From NCBI RefSeq assembly GCF_000805675.1, contig NZ_JSEF01000017.1, forward strand, positions 1-64,000: DNA of 64,000 nucleotides. Reading direction: 5' to 3'. Position numbers and translations under genes: made by a program. The DNA comes from Corynebacterium minutissimum. GTDB lineage: Bacteria > Actinomycetota > Actinomycetes > Mycobacteriales > Mycobacteriaceae. Positions 24,201 through 34,727 of this stretch are shown here, in pieces; within the stretch, counting starts at the first letter, position 1; each line of letters opens with the position of its first letter. The notes under the pieces are model-generated. The model was not told the origin of the DNA. It was given only the letters and a program-made list of their open reading frames with translations, and searched no databases.

Positions 24201-25129
24201 GAAAGGGGCTCCACGCGGGCTGCGACATGCAGCTTGCTGGGGTCCTTGGCTTTGCGCAGCGTGAGGTCGCGCGCGCCAATTCCGCTTGCATTGCCTGCAC
24301 CAGCAGTCGCGACGTATACCCCGGTCGTCGCGGGAAGGATAACCGGCTTGTAGAAGTCAGCCGTGATGCGGGTACCACCAGTCAGCACACCTTCTAATAC
24401 GGACAGCATCCGCGCGTGGGTGTACATGCCGTGCGCAATCGTGGCGGGGAAACCAAAGAGCTTCGCGCCAACCTTAGAGACGTGGATGGGGTTCTTGTCA
24501 CCAGAGGCTTCAGCGTAGACGCGGGTGCTCTCGGGGCTAAAGCGCAGCGTCGCGGTGGAGGTGCCCACCTCATCACCGGGGAAATCAAGGAAGCGCTCCG
24601 CCTCCGGGCGGGCCGTGACCTCCTGCGGGGTATCCTTGGTGAACTTCGCGCCCTGGCCCAGGAAGGCGGAGGTCTGGCGCCAGATTTCTTCGCCAGCAAC
24701 GCTGTAAGTAGTCACCATATCGATGACGAGGCCCTTGCGGTGCGGGCGAAGGTTCTCCGCATGGACTGTGATATCGAAAGCCTCATCCACGCGCAGTGGG
24801 CGCGTCTGCTCGATGCGGTTGGACAGGTGAACCACGCCCAGCGCTGGGAAGGGGAAGTCCTTGGCGGCCATGACCTTGATGGCCAGCGGGAAAGCCAGCG
24901 CATAGGGGTAGGTAGCGGGCACTTCGTTGCTCAGGCGCAGGCCGGTGGCCTGGCAGTAGCGCGCTAAGTGTTCCGTGTCCACGCGAACGCTGTCAACGCG
25001 GAAGGCCGTGCGGGGATCGGCGACCGTGCGCTTGCCTGCACCGATGCCGGGTACCGGCACTGCGCCGACCATGAGTGTGCGGTAGAGGGCGGACAGGTCA
25101 GGAATCTCAGTCAGGGTGGTGTAGTTCAT
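24197..25129 (-). CDS. htdX: MaoC-family (R)-3-hydroxyacyl dehydratase, HtdX-like
   Basis: A 310-aa double-hotdog hydratase. The catalytic hydratase-2 motif is in the C-terminal half: SGDKNPIHVSKVGAKLFGFP (Asp and His of the catalytic pair), followed by TIAHGMYTHARM. It hydrates enoyl-CoA/ACP or dehydrates 3-hydroxyacyl thioesters. Its ATG follows the fabG stop with no gap (TAA-ATG), so translation is coupled. M. tuberculosis htdX-fabG4 has the same arrangement as I remember it. Confidence 0.88.
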   Translation of the reverse strand: MNYTTLTEIPDLSALYRTLMVGAVPVPGIGAGKRTVADPRTAFRVDSVRVDTEHLARYCQATGLRLSNEVPATYPYALAFPLAIKVMAAKDFPFPALGVVHLSNRIEQTRPLRVDEAFDITVHAENLRPHRKGLVIDMVTTYSVAGEEIWRQTSAFLGQGAKFTKDTPQEVTARPEAERFLDFPGDEVGTSTATLRFSPESTRVYAEASGDKNPIHVSKVGAKLFGFPATIAHGMYTHARMLSVLEGVLTGGTRITADFYKPVILPATTGVYVATAGAGNASGIGARDLTLRKAKDPSKLHVAARVEPLS

Positions 25130-26458
25130 TTAGGCTCCCATGAGGTTTTGGCCGCAGACACGGACGGTGTTGCCGGTCACTGCCGCCGACGCAGGGGCAG
25201 CAAAGAAGGCCACGGTTTCAGCGACGTCAATGGGCTGACCGCCCTGCTGCAAGGAATTGAGGCGGCGGCCAATCTCGCGCGGACCGGTCGGCATCGCTGC
25301 GGTCATGGCGGTCTCAATGAAGCCGGGCGCCACAGCGTTGATGGTGGAGCCGTTCTCCGCGAGGACGGGACGCAGGGCGTCGACCAGCCCGATGATTCCG
25401 GCCTTGGTGGTGGCGTAATTCGTCTGGCCGCGGTTACCGGAAATACCGGCCATGGAGGACACACCAACCACGGCCGCGCCCGGCGCGAGGGCACGAGACT
25501 CGAGGAGATTTTCAGTGATACGCACTGGGGCGAGAAGGTTAACAGCGAGAACAGCATCCCACTGGCCTTCGTTCATGTTCGCCATGAGTTTGTCGCGAGT
25601 AATACCAGCGTTGTGCACGATGACGTCGATGGCGCGGCCGTGACGCTCCTGGGCGTGCTGCGTAATCTTGTCGGCGGCCTGCGGGTCGGTGACGTCGAGC
25701 GGCAGTGCGGTGCCCTTGACCTGATTGGCGGTTTTGGCCAGGTGCTCGCTTGCCTGTGGGACATCGATGCAGATGACATCAGCGCCATCGCGGGCCAGTA
25801 TCTCAGCAATGGTGGCGCCAATGCCGCGGGCGGCGCCGGTAACGACGGCGAGACGGCCATCGAGCGGCTTTACCCAGTTCTGTTCGCCTTGCAGCGTAGC
25901 GCCCTGCGCGCTCACGCGGACGACCTGACCATCGACGAATGCTGACTTGCCCGACAGGAAGAAGCGGAGGGTGGACTCCACCTCTGCGGTGGCTGCCGGG
26001 TCGGCCCACACCAGGTTCACGGTGCCGCCTTTGCGCATTTCCTTCGCAAGGGAGCGAGTAAATCCTTCGAGGGCGCGGGCGGCAATGCGAGCGTCGATAG
26101 TATCGGCTGCCTCGGGGGTGGTGCCGACCACGACGATGCGCGCGCACGGCAAGAGGTTGCGCATCTGCGGATTGAAGAAGTCAAAGAGTTCGCGGAGCTG
26201 CTCTGGGGTCTCAATACCCGTCGCATCGAAGACCAGCGCAGCGCGCTTGGCTTCCGCAGATGAGTCGATGACCTGGTAGTCCACGGCCAGCTGGGAGCGG
26301 AGGAACTCGGCAATACGGCCTTGCCCACCCAAGACGATCGGGCCTTCTAGGGCAGGTTCACCGACCTGGTGGCGGCGGAGGGGGTAGCCCTGCGGCACAC
26401 CCGCTTTGGCGGCCAAGGGGGAGTTGATGAGCTTCTCAGCAATAGTGACGTGCGACAT
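25130..26458 (-). CDS. fabG: high-molecular-weight 3-oxoacyl reductase, FabG4-like
   Basis: A 442-aa short-chain dehydrogenase of the two-domain FabG4 type. The N-terminal ~205 residues form a degenerate flavodoxin-like domain; the C-terminal SDR domain has the cofactor loop [15 protein letters not shown], the NAG motif (VHNAGITRD), and the catalytic Ser-Tyr-Lys ([16 protein letters not shown]). Mycobacterial FabG4 prefers NADH and CoA substrates, consistent with beta-oxidation neighbours. It is transcribed from the divergent promoter shared with fadA. Confidence 0.92.
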   Translation of the reverse strand: MSHVTIAEKLINSPLAAKAGVPQGYPLRRHQVGEPALEGPIVLGGQGRIAEFLRSQLAVDYQVIDSSAEAKRAALVFDATGIETPEQLRELFDFFNPQMRNLLPCARIVVVGTTPEAADTIDARIAARALEGFTRSLAKEMRKGGTVNLVWADPAATAEVESTLRFFLSGKSAFVDGQVVRVSAQGATLQGEQNWVKPLDGRLAVVTGAARGIGATIAEILARDGADVICIDVPQASEHLAKTANQVKGTALPLDVTDPQAADKITQHAQERHGRAIDVIVHNAGITRDKLMANMNEGQWDAVLAVNLLAPVRITENLLESRALAPGAAVVGVSSMAGISGNRGQTNYATTKAGIIGLVDALRPVLAENGSTINAVAPGFIETAMTAAMPTGPREIGRRLNSLQQGGQPIDVAETVAFFAAPASAAVTGNTVRVCGQNLMGA

Positions 26459-26489
26459 GTGGTGGCGCGATCCTTTCTTAAATCTTCAC

Positions 26490-26524
26490 AACCTTGCGAG
26501 CTTTGTTGACTTGGTTGCAAGGTT
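26490..26524. repeat. inverted repeat AACCTTGC...GCAAGGTT
   Basis: AACCTTGC (26490-26497) and GCAAGGTT (26517-26524) are perfect inverses separated by 19 bases. They lie just ahead of fabG in the divergent fatty-acid promoter region, next to the stronger palindrome at 26531-26560. Confidence 0.5.
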
Positions 26525-26530
26525 AGTTAA

Positions 26531-26560
26531 TTGAGTGATAGAACTAACACTATCACTTAA
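26531..26560. promoter_or_regulatory. 30-bp palindrome in the fabG/fadA divergent promoter
   Basis: TTGAGTGATAG (26531-26541) and CTATCACTTAA (26550-26560) are inverted copies with one mismatch, around an 8-base centre. Size, symmetry and placement between divergent operons fit a TetR-family operator. M. tuberculosis controls the equivalent fadA2-fadE5 region with a TetR-like repressor of beta-oxidation. No regulator gene is adjacent here. Confidence 0.65.
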
Positions 26561-26642
26561 GTTGTGATGCGCACTTCCTTGAGGGGTCTCCACCCCTCTC
26601 ACCGCGATGACTCGCACAAACCACCCCGCGAAGGAGCATTAG

Positions 26643-27941
26643 ATGACCACCCCTCAGCACCGCGTCGCCATCCTGGGCGGCAACCGCATCCCATTTGCCC
26701 GCTCAAATAAGCAGTACGCCCACGCGTCCAACCAGGACATGCTCACCAGCGCCCTCGACGGCCTGGTGGCACGCTACGGGCTTCACGACGAACGCCTAGG
26801 CCTCGTCGCTGCCGGCGCCGTGCTCAAGCACTCCCGTGATTTCAACCTCACCCGCGAGGTTGTCCTCGGTTCCGCCCTGGATTCCACCACCCCGGCTATC
26901 GATGTCCAGCAGGCCTGCTGCACCTCCTTGGCTGCCGCCATCCATGTCGGTGATGCCATCGCCCAGGGTCGTATTTCCGCTGGTATCGCCGGCGGTACCG
27001 ATACCACGTCGGATGCCCCGCTGGCAGTCAACGACAACCTGCGCCGCACCTTGCTCAACCTTACCCGCGCTAAGTCCGCCGCACAGCGCGCCCAGCTCAT
27101 CGGCTCCATCCGCCCCTCCCAGCTCGCTCCGGAGCAGCCGCAGAACGGCGAACCACGCACCGGCCTGTCCATGGGTGACCACGCCGCCATCACCGCCCGT
27201 GAAATGCACGTGACCCGCGAGGCTCAAGACGAGCTCGCACTGGCCTCCCACCAGAACCTCCACAAGGCCTGGGAAGAAGGTTTCTTTACTGACCTGACCA
27301 CCGGCTTCCTCGGCGTCAATCGCGATACCAACCTGCGTCCGGATTCTTCGCTGGAATCGCTGGCCAAGCTGAAGCCGGTCTTCGGCAAGCGCGACGCTGA
27401 GCAGCACGGCGCCCAGGCCACTATGACGGCTGGTAACTCCACGCCGCTGACCGACGGCGCCTCGGTCGCCCTTCTGGGCTCCGAAGAGTGGGCAGCCGCG
27501 CACAACATTGAACCGCGTGCCTTCCTCGTGGATTCCGAAACCGCTGCCGTCGACTTCGTCCACGGTCCGGATGGCCTGCTCATGGCCCCTACTTATGCCG
27601 TCCCGCGTCTGCTGGAGCGCAACAATCTCTCCCTGCAGGATTTCGACTTCTACGAAATCCACGAAGCCTTCGCCTCCCAGGTTCTGGCCACCCTGTCTGC
27701 ATGGGAGGACGAGACCTACTGCCGCGAGCGCCTCGGCTTGCAGTCCGCGTTGGGCCGCATCGACCGCGCCAAGCTCAACGTCAAGGGCTCCTCACTCGCC
27801 GCCGGCCACCCGTTCGCCGCGACCGGAACCCGCATTCTTGCAACGACTGCAAAGATTCTCGAAGAGAACGGCGGCGGCCGCGCCCTCATCTCCATTTGCG
27901 CCGCCGGCGGCCAAGGCGTCGCAGCCATCGTCGAGCGCTAA
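26643..27941 (+). CDS. fadA: acetyl-CoA C-acyltransferase (thiolase)
   Basis: Thiolytic cleavage of 3-ketoacyl-CoA in fatty-acid degradation. The 432-aa protein has the nucleophile Cys in QQACCTSLAAAIHVGD, the conserved GNSTPLTDGAS, the HEAFASQ histidine and the C-terminal ICAAGGQG cysteine. It resembles M. tuberculosis FadA2. It is divergent from fabG and 28 bases upstream of the acyl-CoA dehydrogenase gene. Confidence 0.95.
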   Translation: MTTPQHRVAILGGNRIPFARSNKQYAHASNQDMLTSALDGLVARYGLHDERLGLVAAGAVLKHSRDFNLTREVVLGSALDSTTPAIDVQQACCTSLAAAIHVGDAIAQGRISAGIAGGTDTTSDAPLAVNDNLRRTLLNLTRAKSAAQRAQLIGSIRPSQLAPEQPQNGEPRTGLSMGDHAAITAREMHVTREAQDELALASHQNLHKAWEEGFFTDLTTGFLGVNRDTNLRPDSSLESLAKLKPVFGKRDAEQHGAQATMTAGNSTPLTDGASVALLGSEEWAAAHNIEPRAFLVDSETAAVDFVHGPDGLLMAPTYAVPRLLERNNLSLQDFDFYEIHEAFASQVLATLSAWEDETYCRERLGLQSALGRIDRAKLNVKGSSLAAGHPFAATGTRILATTAKILEENGGGRALISICAAGGQGVAAIVER

Positions 27942-27969
27942 AGAATTTATTCAGAAAGGAAATCCCATC

Positions 27970-30048
27970 ATGCCTTTGACCAAGTCCTCCGATAAGAAGT
28001 CCACCGTCGACCTCAACAAGAACGCCTCGAACGACGCCCCCAAGGCCGAGGCCCGCAGCCCCCACCGCCTGCCCACCACGCCAAAACCATCCGTAGCTAC
28101 GGAGCTGGGCGCGCTTCTCGACGGCCCCCACGCCGCCTTCCGCGACGAGCTGCGCACCTTCCTCAATGACCCGGAGCTCTTCCCGAAGTCCCATCTGCCC
28201 ATGGCAGAGCAGCGCGAGCACACCTTTAACAACCTGGCCAAGGTGCGCGACTTCGGCGGCTTCACTCATGGCCTGCGCCGCGCCAACGGTGGTGCTGGCA
28301 AACCGAACCTCTCTACCTTTACCCTCGAGGGCCTAGCCTGGGTAGATGGCTCCCTGGCCATTAAGTCCGGAGTGCAGTGGGGTCTGTGGGGCGGCGCCCT
28401 CGACCAACTGGGCACCGAGCGTCACATCGAGTGGGTCAAGAAAGCCGCCAGTCTCGAGCTGCCAGGCTGTTTCGCCATGACCGAGCGTGGCCACGGCTCC
28501 GACGTCCAGTCTTTGGAGACTACCGCCACCTACGATCCGGAGACCCAAGAATTCGTGGTGAACACCCCATCCGATACCGCGGTGAAGAACTACATCGGTA
28601 ATGCCGCCAAGGATGGCCGCGCCGCCGTCGTCTTCACTCAGCTCATTACGCCAGAAAGCGATGGTCGTTCCCACGGCGTTCACGCCATCATCGTCCCCAT
28701 CCGCGACGAAGAGGGCAACGAGCTGCCGGGCGTGACCCTGGGCGATCATGGACACAAGGGTGGCCTGGTGGGCGTCGATAATGGCACCCTGCGCTTCGAC
28801 AACGTCCGCGTGCCGCGCGAGAACCTGCTCAACCGCTTCGCTGACGTCGATGAGAACGGCAAGTACTCCTCCCCCATCGAGTCGAAGAACTCCCGCTTCT
28901 TCACCATGTTGGGCACCCTCATCCGCGGCCGCATTGGCGTATCCGGCGCTGCGGGTGCCGCTACCGAGGCCTCCCTCGACATCGCGATTCGCTACGCCAA
29001 CCGCCGCCGCCAGTTCGAGGGCGCAACCGGCGCCGAGAAGCGCCTTATCGAGCACCGCCAGCACCGTCGCCGCCTGCTCATCCCGCTGGCCCGCACCTAC
29101 GCACTGCACCTGCTCTACAACCAGATTCTGGAGCGTTACCAGGAGCAGAACGACCAGCACGAGGCCGGCACGTGGTCCGTCACGGAGCCGACGGAGGAGC
29201 AGAAGTTCGCCTCCCGTGAAATGGAGTCCCTAGCTGCAGCTATTAAGGCTGCTCAAACCCAGCACGCTACCCGCACCATTCAAGAGTGCCGTGAGGCCTG
29301 CGGTGGTGCCGGCTACATGTCGGAGAACCGCCTGACCACGTACCGAGCGGATTCGGATGTCTTCTCCACCTTTGAAGGCGACAACACTGTGCTCATCCAG
29401 ATGGTGGGCAAGAACCTGCTGACCGCCTACGGCCGTGAGATGAATGACATGAGCCCGTGGGACACCGTGAAGTACGCCGCCACCACCGCTACTGACGTGG
29501 TCAAGCGCCGTTACGGTTTCACTACCCGCCTGCAGGGCCTGGTGGACCGCGTGAACCCGTCCGAAGCTTCGCTGTTCGACGCCACCTACCAGGCCAAGCT
29601 AATCGACGACCGCGCCCAGTCCGTCCTCTTCTCCCTCGTGCGCCGCATCCAGCCGGCACGTAAGGCAGACAAGGTTCAGGCTGCGGCCATCGTAGACCAG
29701 TGCCAGGACCACCTCATCGCCGCCGGCTGGGCTCGCGTGGACACCTTGCTCGTACAAGCCATGATTGAGGCAGAAGAGCGCCTTGAGGAAGGCTCGCTGG
29801 CGCGCCAGGTCTTCGAGCAGCTGCGCCACCTCTTCGTCTTCGACACCTTGGTGCAGCACGCGGGCTGGTACCAGGAGCACAACCTCATCCCAGCTGGCCG
29901 CATCAAGGCTGCCCGCGCGGCCATCAACGACCTCGTTGATTCGCTTGCTCCGTGGTCCGTCGTACTCGTGGATGCCTTCGGCGTTCCGGCCGAGGCTCAC
30001 AACATCCCGATGCTTAACGAGGCCGGTGTGGATCCGCTCCACAAGTAA
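27970..30048 (+). CDS. fadE: acyl-CoA dehydrogenase/oxidase family, FadE5-like
   Basis: FAD enzyme for the first step of beta-oxidation. At 692 aa it is much longer than ordinary acyl-CoA dehydrogenases (about 380) and resembles FadE5 and peroxisomal acyl-CoA oxidases. The first ~45 residues are a polar Lys/Pro-rich tail. Next come the helical N-domain, the flavin beta-domain (CFAMTERGHGSD), and the C-terminal helical domain with the catalytic glutamate in TFEGDNTVLIQ and the ECREACGGAGYMSENR segment. The start is ATG 27970 after AGAAAGGAA. Whether it passes electrons to ETF or to oxygen cannot be read from sequence. Confidence 0.93.
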   Translation: MPLTKSSDKKSTVDLNKNASNDAPKAEARSPHRLPTTPKPSVATELGALLDGPHAAFRDELRTFLNDPELFPKSHLPMAEQREHTFNNLAKVRDFGGFTHGLRRANGGAGKPNLSTFTLEGLAWVDGSLAIKSGVQWGLWGGALDQLGTERHIEWVKKAASLELPGCFAMTERGHGSDVQSLETTATYDPETQEFVVNTPSDTAVKNYIGNAAKDGRAAVVFTQLITPESDGRSHGVHAIIVPIRDEEGNELPGVTLGDHGHKGGLVGVDNGTLRFDNVRVPRENLLNRFADVDENGKYSSPIESKNSRFFTMLGTLIRGRIGVSGAAGAATEASLDIAIRYANRRRQFEGATGAEKRLIEHRQHRRRLLIPLARTYALHLLYNQILERYQEQNDQHEAGTWSVTEPTEEQKFASREMESLAAAIKAAQTQHATRTIQECREACGGAGYMSENRLTTYRADSDVFSTFEGDNTVLIQMVGKNLLTAYGREMNDMSPWDTVKYAATTATDVVKRRYGFTTRLQGLVDRVNPSEASLFDATYQAKLIDDRAQSVLFSLVRRIQPARKADKVQAAAIVDQCQDHLIAAGWARVDTLLVQAMIEAEERLEEGSLARQVFEQLRHLFVFDTLVQHAGWYQEHNLIPAGRIKAARAAINDLVDSLAPWSVVLVDAFGVPAEAHNIPMLNEAGVDPLHK

Positions 30049-30066
30049 GCCACTACCGCATTTCTC

Positions 30067-30096
30067 GGAAGACACCCCGCCCGCGGGGTGTCTTCC
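30067..30096 (+). terminator. terminator of the fadA-fadE operon
   Basis: GGAAGACACCCC pairs perfectly with GGGGTGTCTTCC across GCCCGC, and CTGTTTTC follows, 18 bases after the fadE stop. Confidence 0.85.
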
Positions 30097-30140
30097 CTGT
30101 TTTCAGGCAGTGCCGATTAGAACTGTTTACTCTCTGAGCT

Positions 30141-30770
30141 ATGACCACACAGCATCCAATGTTCTCCAGTTCGTTTCCGCCCTCCGATGATCTCCTTGAG
30201 CCAAGCCCGCTTCGCAACGACATCGCTCTGAGGCTCTGCCACGGCGAGTCCCGCCAAGACATCCACAATGACTTCTTCGAGGCCCTCGATGACCCTACCG
30301 AGTGGGAGGCCAGCCAAACGGAACCCTATCCAGAAGATTTCGACGCCATCATCGACGAAGTCGCCGCAGAATACGGCCGGCTGGTCACGGAAAAGTCGGA
30401 GGATGTTAAGCGCCTCGATGCCCTCCGCGAGGAGCTAGCTCAGCGCGATATCTCCTTCACATTCAACGAGGCCTGGGATCTATCAGACGGTGTCTGGGTA
30501 GGCTCCGAGCTCGCTGAGGAGGAAGGCCACAGCGGTTATGTCTATTGCCACCGCCAGGACATCAGCCGGGTTATCTACAACGGCGAGCTGTACTTCGGTT
30601 TCTCCGCCATGGAGAAAAGCGAGGAGGCAACCATCAAGGTCGGCGAACAGCTCGTCGAGGCTCTGCGCGCCGTGGGCTTTGACCCCGAGTGGAACGGCTC
30701 GACGACAGGTCGCGTTCTGTGCCACGACGTCGCCCTCGAGTACCCCCTCGCCGACGACCTCACCGACTAG
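30141..30770 (+). CDS. uncharacterised acidic cytoplasmic protein
   Basis: A 209-aa soluble protein with no signal or membrane segment and a strong acidic bias. Features are the N-terminal NDIALRLCHGESRQDIHNDF, a central helical stretch (IIDEVAAEYGRLVTEK), then a mixed alpha/beta C-terminal half (SGYVYCHRQDISRVIYNGEL, LYFGFSAMEKSEEATIKVGE, GRVLCHDVALEY). The C-terminal part resembles a widespread actinobacterial domain (DUF6891-like, from memory, low certainty). Function unknown. It has its own promoter region behind the fadE terminator. Confidence 0.75.
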   Translation: MTTQHPMFSSSFPPSDDLLEPSPLRNDIALRLCHGESRQDIHNDFFEALDDPTEWEASQTEPYPEDFDAIIDEVAAEYGRLVTEKSEDVKRLDALREELAQRDISFTFNEAWDLSDGVWVGSELAEEEGHSGYVYCHRQDISRVIYNGELYFGFSAMEKSEEATIKVGEQLVEALRAVGFDPEWNGSTTGRVLCHDVALEYPLADDLTD

Positions 30771-30800
30771 GTCCCTCCACATGGTCTGCCCTGCAAGAGG

Positions 30801-31514
30801 CTAGCCCGCCACCACCATCCAGATGGCTACCATGTGCACCACCGCCGCGGCAATCGTCGCGGTGTGGAAATGCTCGTGGTAGCCATACCACCGCGCATTG
30901 CGCCCCGGCCACTTGAAGCCGTATATCAATGCGCCCAGCGAATAGACCACTCCACCTGCAAACAACAGCCACACCACGGCTGGGCCCGCAGACTGCCACA
31001 GGTTCGGCAGCAGCGGCAAAATAAGCCAGCCCAGCACGAGATACACCACCACATCCAGCCAGCGTGGGTGGTTAATCCACACCAGATTCAGGACAACCCC
31101 CATGATGGCTCCCACCCACGCCGCACTCAGCATCCACAGCGCCTGCGTGGGGTCCAGAACAATGGCACACAAAGGCGTGTAAGTCGCCGCGATGAACACC
31201 GAAATCGTCGCGTGATCTGCCCGCCGCCACCATTGCACCGCGCGCATGGATACCCACGGCCAGCGGTGATACAGCGCCGAAACGGTAAAGAGACCAACCA
31301 CGCCCACGCCGTACACCGTTACCGCGAGCCCCTGCCACCACGGCAGCGTCATCCACGCAAATGTGATGAGAACCGTGGAGGCGATGACCGATAGAATCGC
31401 CGCACAGAAATGCCCCCAGCCACGCGTGAGTGGCCGCGGCCCACGGTCTGCCATCCAGTAGGTGCGTTGGATGCGGGCCTCTTGGTCATTCGGAACTGTG
31501 GTTGGTGGAGTCAT
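30801..31514 (-). CDS. trhA: hemolysin III / TrhA (PAQR) family membrane protein
   Basis: A 237-aa protein with about seven membrane helices and the PAQR family's metal-site residues. SALYHRWPW has the first conserved His; RADHATISVFIAATYTPLC has D-H; the C-terminal GYHEHFHTATIAAAVVHMVA has the H-x3-H pair. The family is named for a putative hemolysin but acts in membrane-lipid homeostasis and is related to metal-dependent ceramidases. The 40-residue N-terminus is cytosolic. Confidence 0.9.
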   Translation of the reverse strand: MTPPTTVPNDQEARIQRTYWMADRGPRPLTRGWGHFCAAILSVIASTVLITFAWMTLPWWQGLAVTVYGVGVVGLFTVSALYHRWPWVSMRAVQWWRRADHATISVFIAATYTPLCAIVLDPTQALWMLSAAWVGAIMGVVLNLVWINHPRWLDVVVYLVLGWLILPLLPNLWQSAGPAVVWLLFAGGVVYSLGALIYGFKWPGRNARWYGYHEHFHTATIAAAVVHMVAIWMVVAG

Positions 31515-31680
31515 GGCTACGTTCCCCTCAGGTGTCCTAACCTACGTGACCGTAAATATACACATTGTGACACCTCTGCACACTGCTTCTGCTCAACCGA
31601 CGCTTCCCCTCAACTCTCTTCAGATGTTCGTCGACCTTCTCTGAGCTTGCCAAACGTTCAAGATGAAGAAGAATAAAAAG

Positions 31681-31717
31681 CCGGGCAGGGTCTCACCGTA
31701 GAGAGAGCCCTGCCCGG
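31681..31717 (-). terminator. terminator of purSQL
   Basis: CCGGGCAGGG (31681-31690) pairs with CCCTGCCCGG (31708-31717). On the minus strand CTTTTTATTC follows, a classic T-tract, just beyond the purL stop. Confidence 0.9.
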
Positions 31718-31738
31718 TCGCATTGCGGTGCGTGTGCT

Positions 31739-34036
31739 TTACTCCACGACGGAGTTGGCACCCACCGCATGGCCGAAGAGGTCCGGCAGGGTGGCTGCCC
31801 AGGCTTCACGCAGCTCAGAAACAGCGATGGACTCGCCGCCGAGCTCCAACTCACCGTTGTCGGTGGTCTGACCCACGACGACGGCCGGCACGCCGCACTC
31901 CTCAGCGCGGTGCAGCAGGGTGTCAACACGGTCAGCGGTCGTCGCCACGAGCACGCGGGAGGCGGACTCGGAGAAGGCCGCCACAAAGGAATCCTCATGC
32001 ACCTTCGACAGGTCCAGGCTCAGCCCCACACCACTGCGCTTCGCCATCTCGAATGCGGTGACGGCGAGGCCACCCTCGGAGATGTCGTGAGCGGCGGTCA
32101 GGCCTTCGTTGCCCACGAAGAAGTCTGCGAGGCGCTTCTCATTAGCCAGGTCCACCTGCGGCGGCAGGCCATTGAGTCCCTTCTCTGACTCGTGACCTTG
32201 TTCACGAGCGCTTACCTGCTGCCAGATGGAACCGCCGAACTCGTCCTTGGTCTCACCCAGCAGAACAAGGACCTCCGGCTCCTCCACGAGGCCGAGCTCA
32301 TTGCCGATGGACGTGTGGACGTCGTCGATGACACCCAGGACGCCCACGACGGGCGTCGGCAAGATCGGCTCCTCGCCGGTCTGGTTGTAGAAGGAAACGT
32401 TACCGCCGGAAACGGGGATGCCGAGTTCCACGGCGCCGTCGGCAAGCCCATGCACGGACTCGCGGAACTGCCACATCACGTCCGGGTTCTCCGGGGAACC
32501 GTAGTTCAGGCAGTTGGTGATGGCGACCGGGCGGGCACCGGTGACGGCCACGTTGCGGTAGGCCTCCGCCAACGCCAGGCGGGTGCCCATGTTCGGGTCC
32601 AGCTTGGTGTAGCGCCCAGAGGCATCGGCCGATACCGCGATACCGCGGCCGGTCTCCTCGTCGATGCGCAGCACACCAGCGTTCGCGTGGTGGGACTGCA
32701 CGGTGTTGCCGCGCACGTAGCGGTCATACTGCTCGGTGATGAAATCACGCGAGCACAGGGCCGGCGAGGCCACGAGCTTCTTCAGCGCCACGGTGAGGTC
32801 CTGCTTCTCGACGCCCTTGAACTCCTGCAGCGCATCCTGCCACTCCGGGCGGACATAGGGGCGATCGTAGACCGGGGCCTCGTCCGCGATGGTGCCGGCC
32901 GGGGCGTCCACGACGACCTCGCCTTGGTGGCGAATGATGAGGTGCTTGCCGGTGGTAACCTCACCGATCTCGGCGCAGGTGACATCCCAATGCGCGCAGA
33001 TCTCCTTGAACTTCTCCACGTTCTCCGGGGTCACCACAGCGCACATGCGCTCCTGGGACTCGGAGGCGAGGATCTCTGCGGCGGTCATATCCTTGGCGCG
33101 CAGCGGGACGTTGTCCAGGTTGATCTCCATGCCGCCATCACCGGCGGCGGCCAGCTCGGAGGTGGCGCAGGCCAGGCCCGCGCCGCCCAGGTCCTGGATG
33201 CCCACAACGATGCCGGACTTGTACAGGTCCAGGCAGCATTCGATGAGGACCTTCTCTGCAAACGGGTCGCCCACCTGAACCGCCGGCAGCTTGCGCTCCG
33301 CGCCGTCCTCGAAGGTGTCAGAAGCCAACACGGACACGCCACCGATGCCATCGAGACCGGTGCGCGAGCCAAAGAGCATGACCTTGTTGCCAGTACCGGA
33401 GGCAAAGGCCAGCTTGAGGTCTTCGACCTTCAGCGTGCCCACGCACAGGGCGTTAACCAGCGGGTTTCCGGAATAGGACTCATCAAAGACGGTTTCTCCA
33501 CCAATATTGGGCAGGCCCAAGCAGTTGCCGTAGTGCGAAATGCCATCGACTACACCCGGCAGGACGCGCTTGGTATCCGCGGCATCGGCGGGACCAAAGC
33601 GCAGCTGATCCATCACAGCAATCGGGCGCGCGCCCATGGCCATGATGTCGCGGACAATACCGCCCACGCCCGTCGCGGCGCCCTGGTGCGGCTCCACATA
33701 CGACGGGTGATTGTGGCTCTCCACACGGAAGGTCACCGCATTGCCGTCCCCGATGTCCACCACGCCGGCGTTCTCACCAATACCAGCGAGAATCTTCGAG
33801 CCCATCTCCTCGGTCATGGTCTCGCCGAAGTAGCGCAGGTGCACCTTGGAAGATTTGTAGGAGCAGTGCTCCGACCACATCACGGAATACATGGTCAGCT
33901 CGGCGTCGGTAGGGCGACGGCCCAGGATCTCGCGAATCCGGGCGTACTCATCATCCTTAAGACCAAGTTCGCGGTAAGGCTGCTCCAGGTCCGACTGCTG
34001 CGTGGCCTGCTCGACGGTGTCGTTGTGTACGGTCAT
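31739..34036 (-). CDS. purL: phosphoribosylformylglycinamidine synthase subunit PurL
   Basis: Large synthetase subunit of FGAM synthase, using NH3 from PurQ and ATP. At 765 aa it is the small-PurL type that needs separate PurS and PurQ. Signatures include [12 protein letters not shown] with the conserved His, [20 protein letters not shown] and [11 protein letters not shown]. It is the last gene in purSQL, 28 bases after purQ. Confidence 0.98.
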   Translation of the reverse strand: MTVHNDTVEQATQQSDLEQPYRELGLKDDEYARIREILGRRPTDAELTMYSVMWSEHCSYKSSKVHLRYFGETMTEEMGSKILAGIGENAGVVDIGDGNAVTFRVESHNHPSYVEPHQGAATGVGGIVRDIMAMGARPIAVMDQLRFGPADAADTKRVLPGVVDGISHYGNCLGLPNIGGETVFDESYSGNPLVNALCVGTLKVEDLKLAFASGTGNKVMLFGSRTGLDGIGGVSVLASDTFEDGAERKLPAVQVGDPFAEKVLIECCLDLYKSGIVVGIQDLGGAGLACATSELAAAGDGGMEINLDNVPLRAKDMTAAEILASESQERMCAVVTPENVEKFKEICAHWDVTCAEIGEVTTGKHLIIRHQGEVVVDAPAGTIADEAPVYDRPYVRPEWQDALQEFKGVEKQDLTVALKKLVASPALCSRDFITEQYDRYVRGNTVQSHHANAGVLRIDEETGRGIAVSADASGRYTKLDPNMGTRLALAEAYRNVAVTGARPVAITNCLNYGSPENPDVMWQFRESVHGLADGAVELGIPVSGGNVSFYNQTGEEPILPTPVVGVLGVIDDVHTSIGNELGLVEEPEVLVLLGETKDEFGGSIWQQVSAREQGHESEKGLNGLPPQVDLANEKRLADFFVGNEGLTAAHDISEGGLAVTAFEMAKRSGVGLSLDLSKVHEDSFVAAFSESASRVLVATTADRVDTLLHRAEECGVPAVVVGQTTDNGELELGGESIAVSELREAWAATLPDLFGHAVGANSVVE

Positions 34037-34064
34037 TGTTTCTCCTTATAACCGTCGGCGCGTG

Positions 34065-34727
34065 CTAAGCGACGACCTTGAGGGCGGACACAAACAAACC
34101 CAGACCGTCGGTGGACGGGCCGGTGAGAAGATCGATGGCATGCTCCGGGTGCGGCATGAGGCCCACCACGTTGCCGGCCTCATTGGTGATACCAGCAATG
34201 TCATTGATGGAGCCGTTAAAGTTATCGGTATAGCGGAAGACCACGCGGCCCTCGCCCTCCAAGCGCTCCACGGTTTCCGCATCCGCCTGGAAGCGGCCCT
34301 CGCCGTGCTTGGCAGGAACGAGGATGCGCTGGCCCTGCTCAAACTCGCGGGTCCACGCCGTCTCTGCGTTGGCGACCTCAAGGTAGGTATCCACGCAGTG
34401 GAAGTGCAGGCCCTGGTTGCGAGTTAGCGCACCGGGCAACAGGCCAGCCTCGGTCAGAATCTGGAAACCATTGCAAATACCGAGCACCGGCATGCCTTTG
34501 TTCGCAGCCTCGACGACCGCGCGCATCACCGGGGCCAGCGCTGAAATAGCGCCGGAGCGCAGGTAGTCGCCGTAGGAAAAGCCGCCGGGAACCACGACAG
34601 CATCGGCGCCGCGCAAGTCCTCGTCCGCATGCCACAAGGGCACGACTTCGGCGCCGGCGGTGCGGGCGGCGCGGGCCGCGTCGACGTCGTCAAGCGTGCC
34701 CGGGAAGGTAATAACGCCGATCTTCAT
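34065..34727 (-). CDS. purQ: phosphoribosylformylglycinamidine synthase subunit PurQ
   Basis: Glutaminase subunit of FGAM synthase. The 220-aa class I glutamine amidotransferase has nucleophile Cys85 in GICNGFQIL and the His-Glu pair in MPHPEHAID. Its ATG overlaps the purS stop by one base (34727). Confidence 0.98.
   Translation of the reverse strand: MKIGVITFPGTLDDVDAARAARTAGAEVVPLWHADEDLRGADAVVVPGGFSYGDYLRSGAISALAPVMRAVVEAANKGMPVLGICNGFQILTEAGLLPGALTRNQGLHFHCVDTYLEVANAETAWTREFEQGQRILVPAKHGEGRFQADAETVERLEGEGRVVFRYTDNFNGSINDIAGITNEAGNVVGLMPHPEHAIDLLTGPSTDGLGLFVSALKVVA

Noticed and set aside
27508-27969. 154-codon N-terminal extension of the acyl-CoA dehydrogenase frame
   Set aside because: It lies within fadA in another frame and reads as low-complexity Ser/Pro/Arg; the ATG at 27970 has a good ribosome site.
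32192-34051. 619-codon open frame opposite purL
   Set aside because: Antisense shadow of purL, which has complete family signatures.
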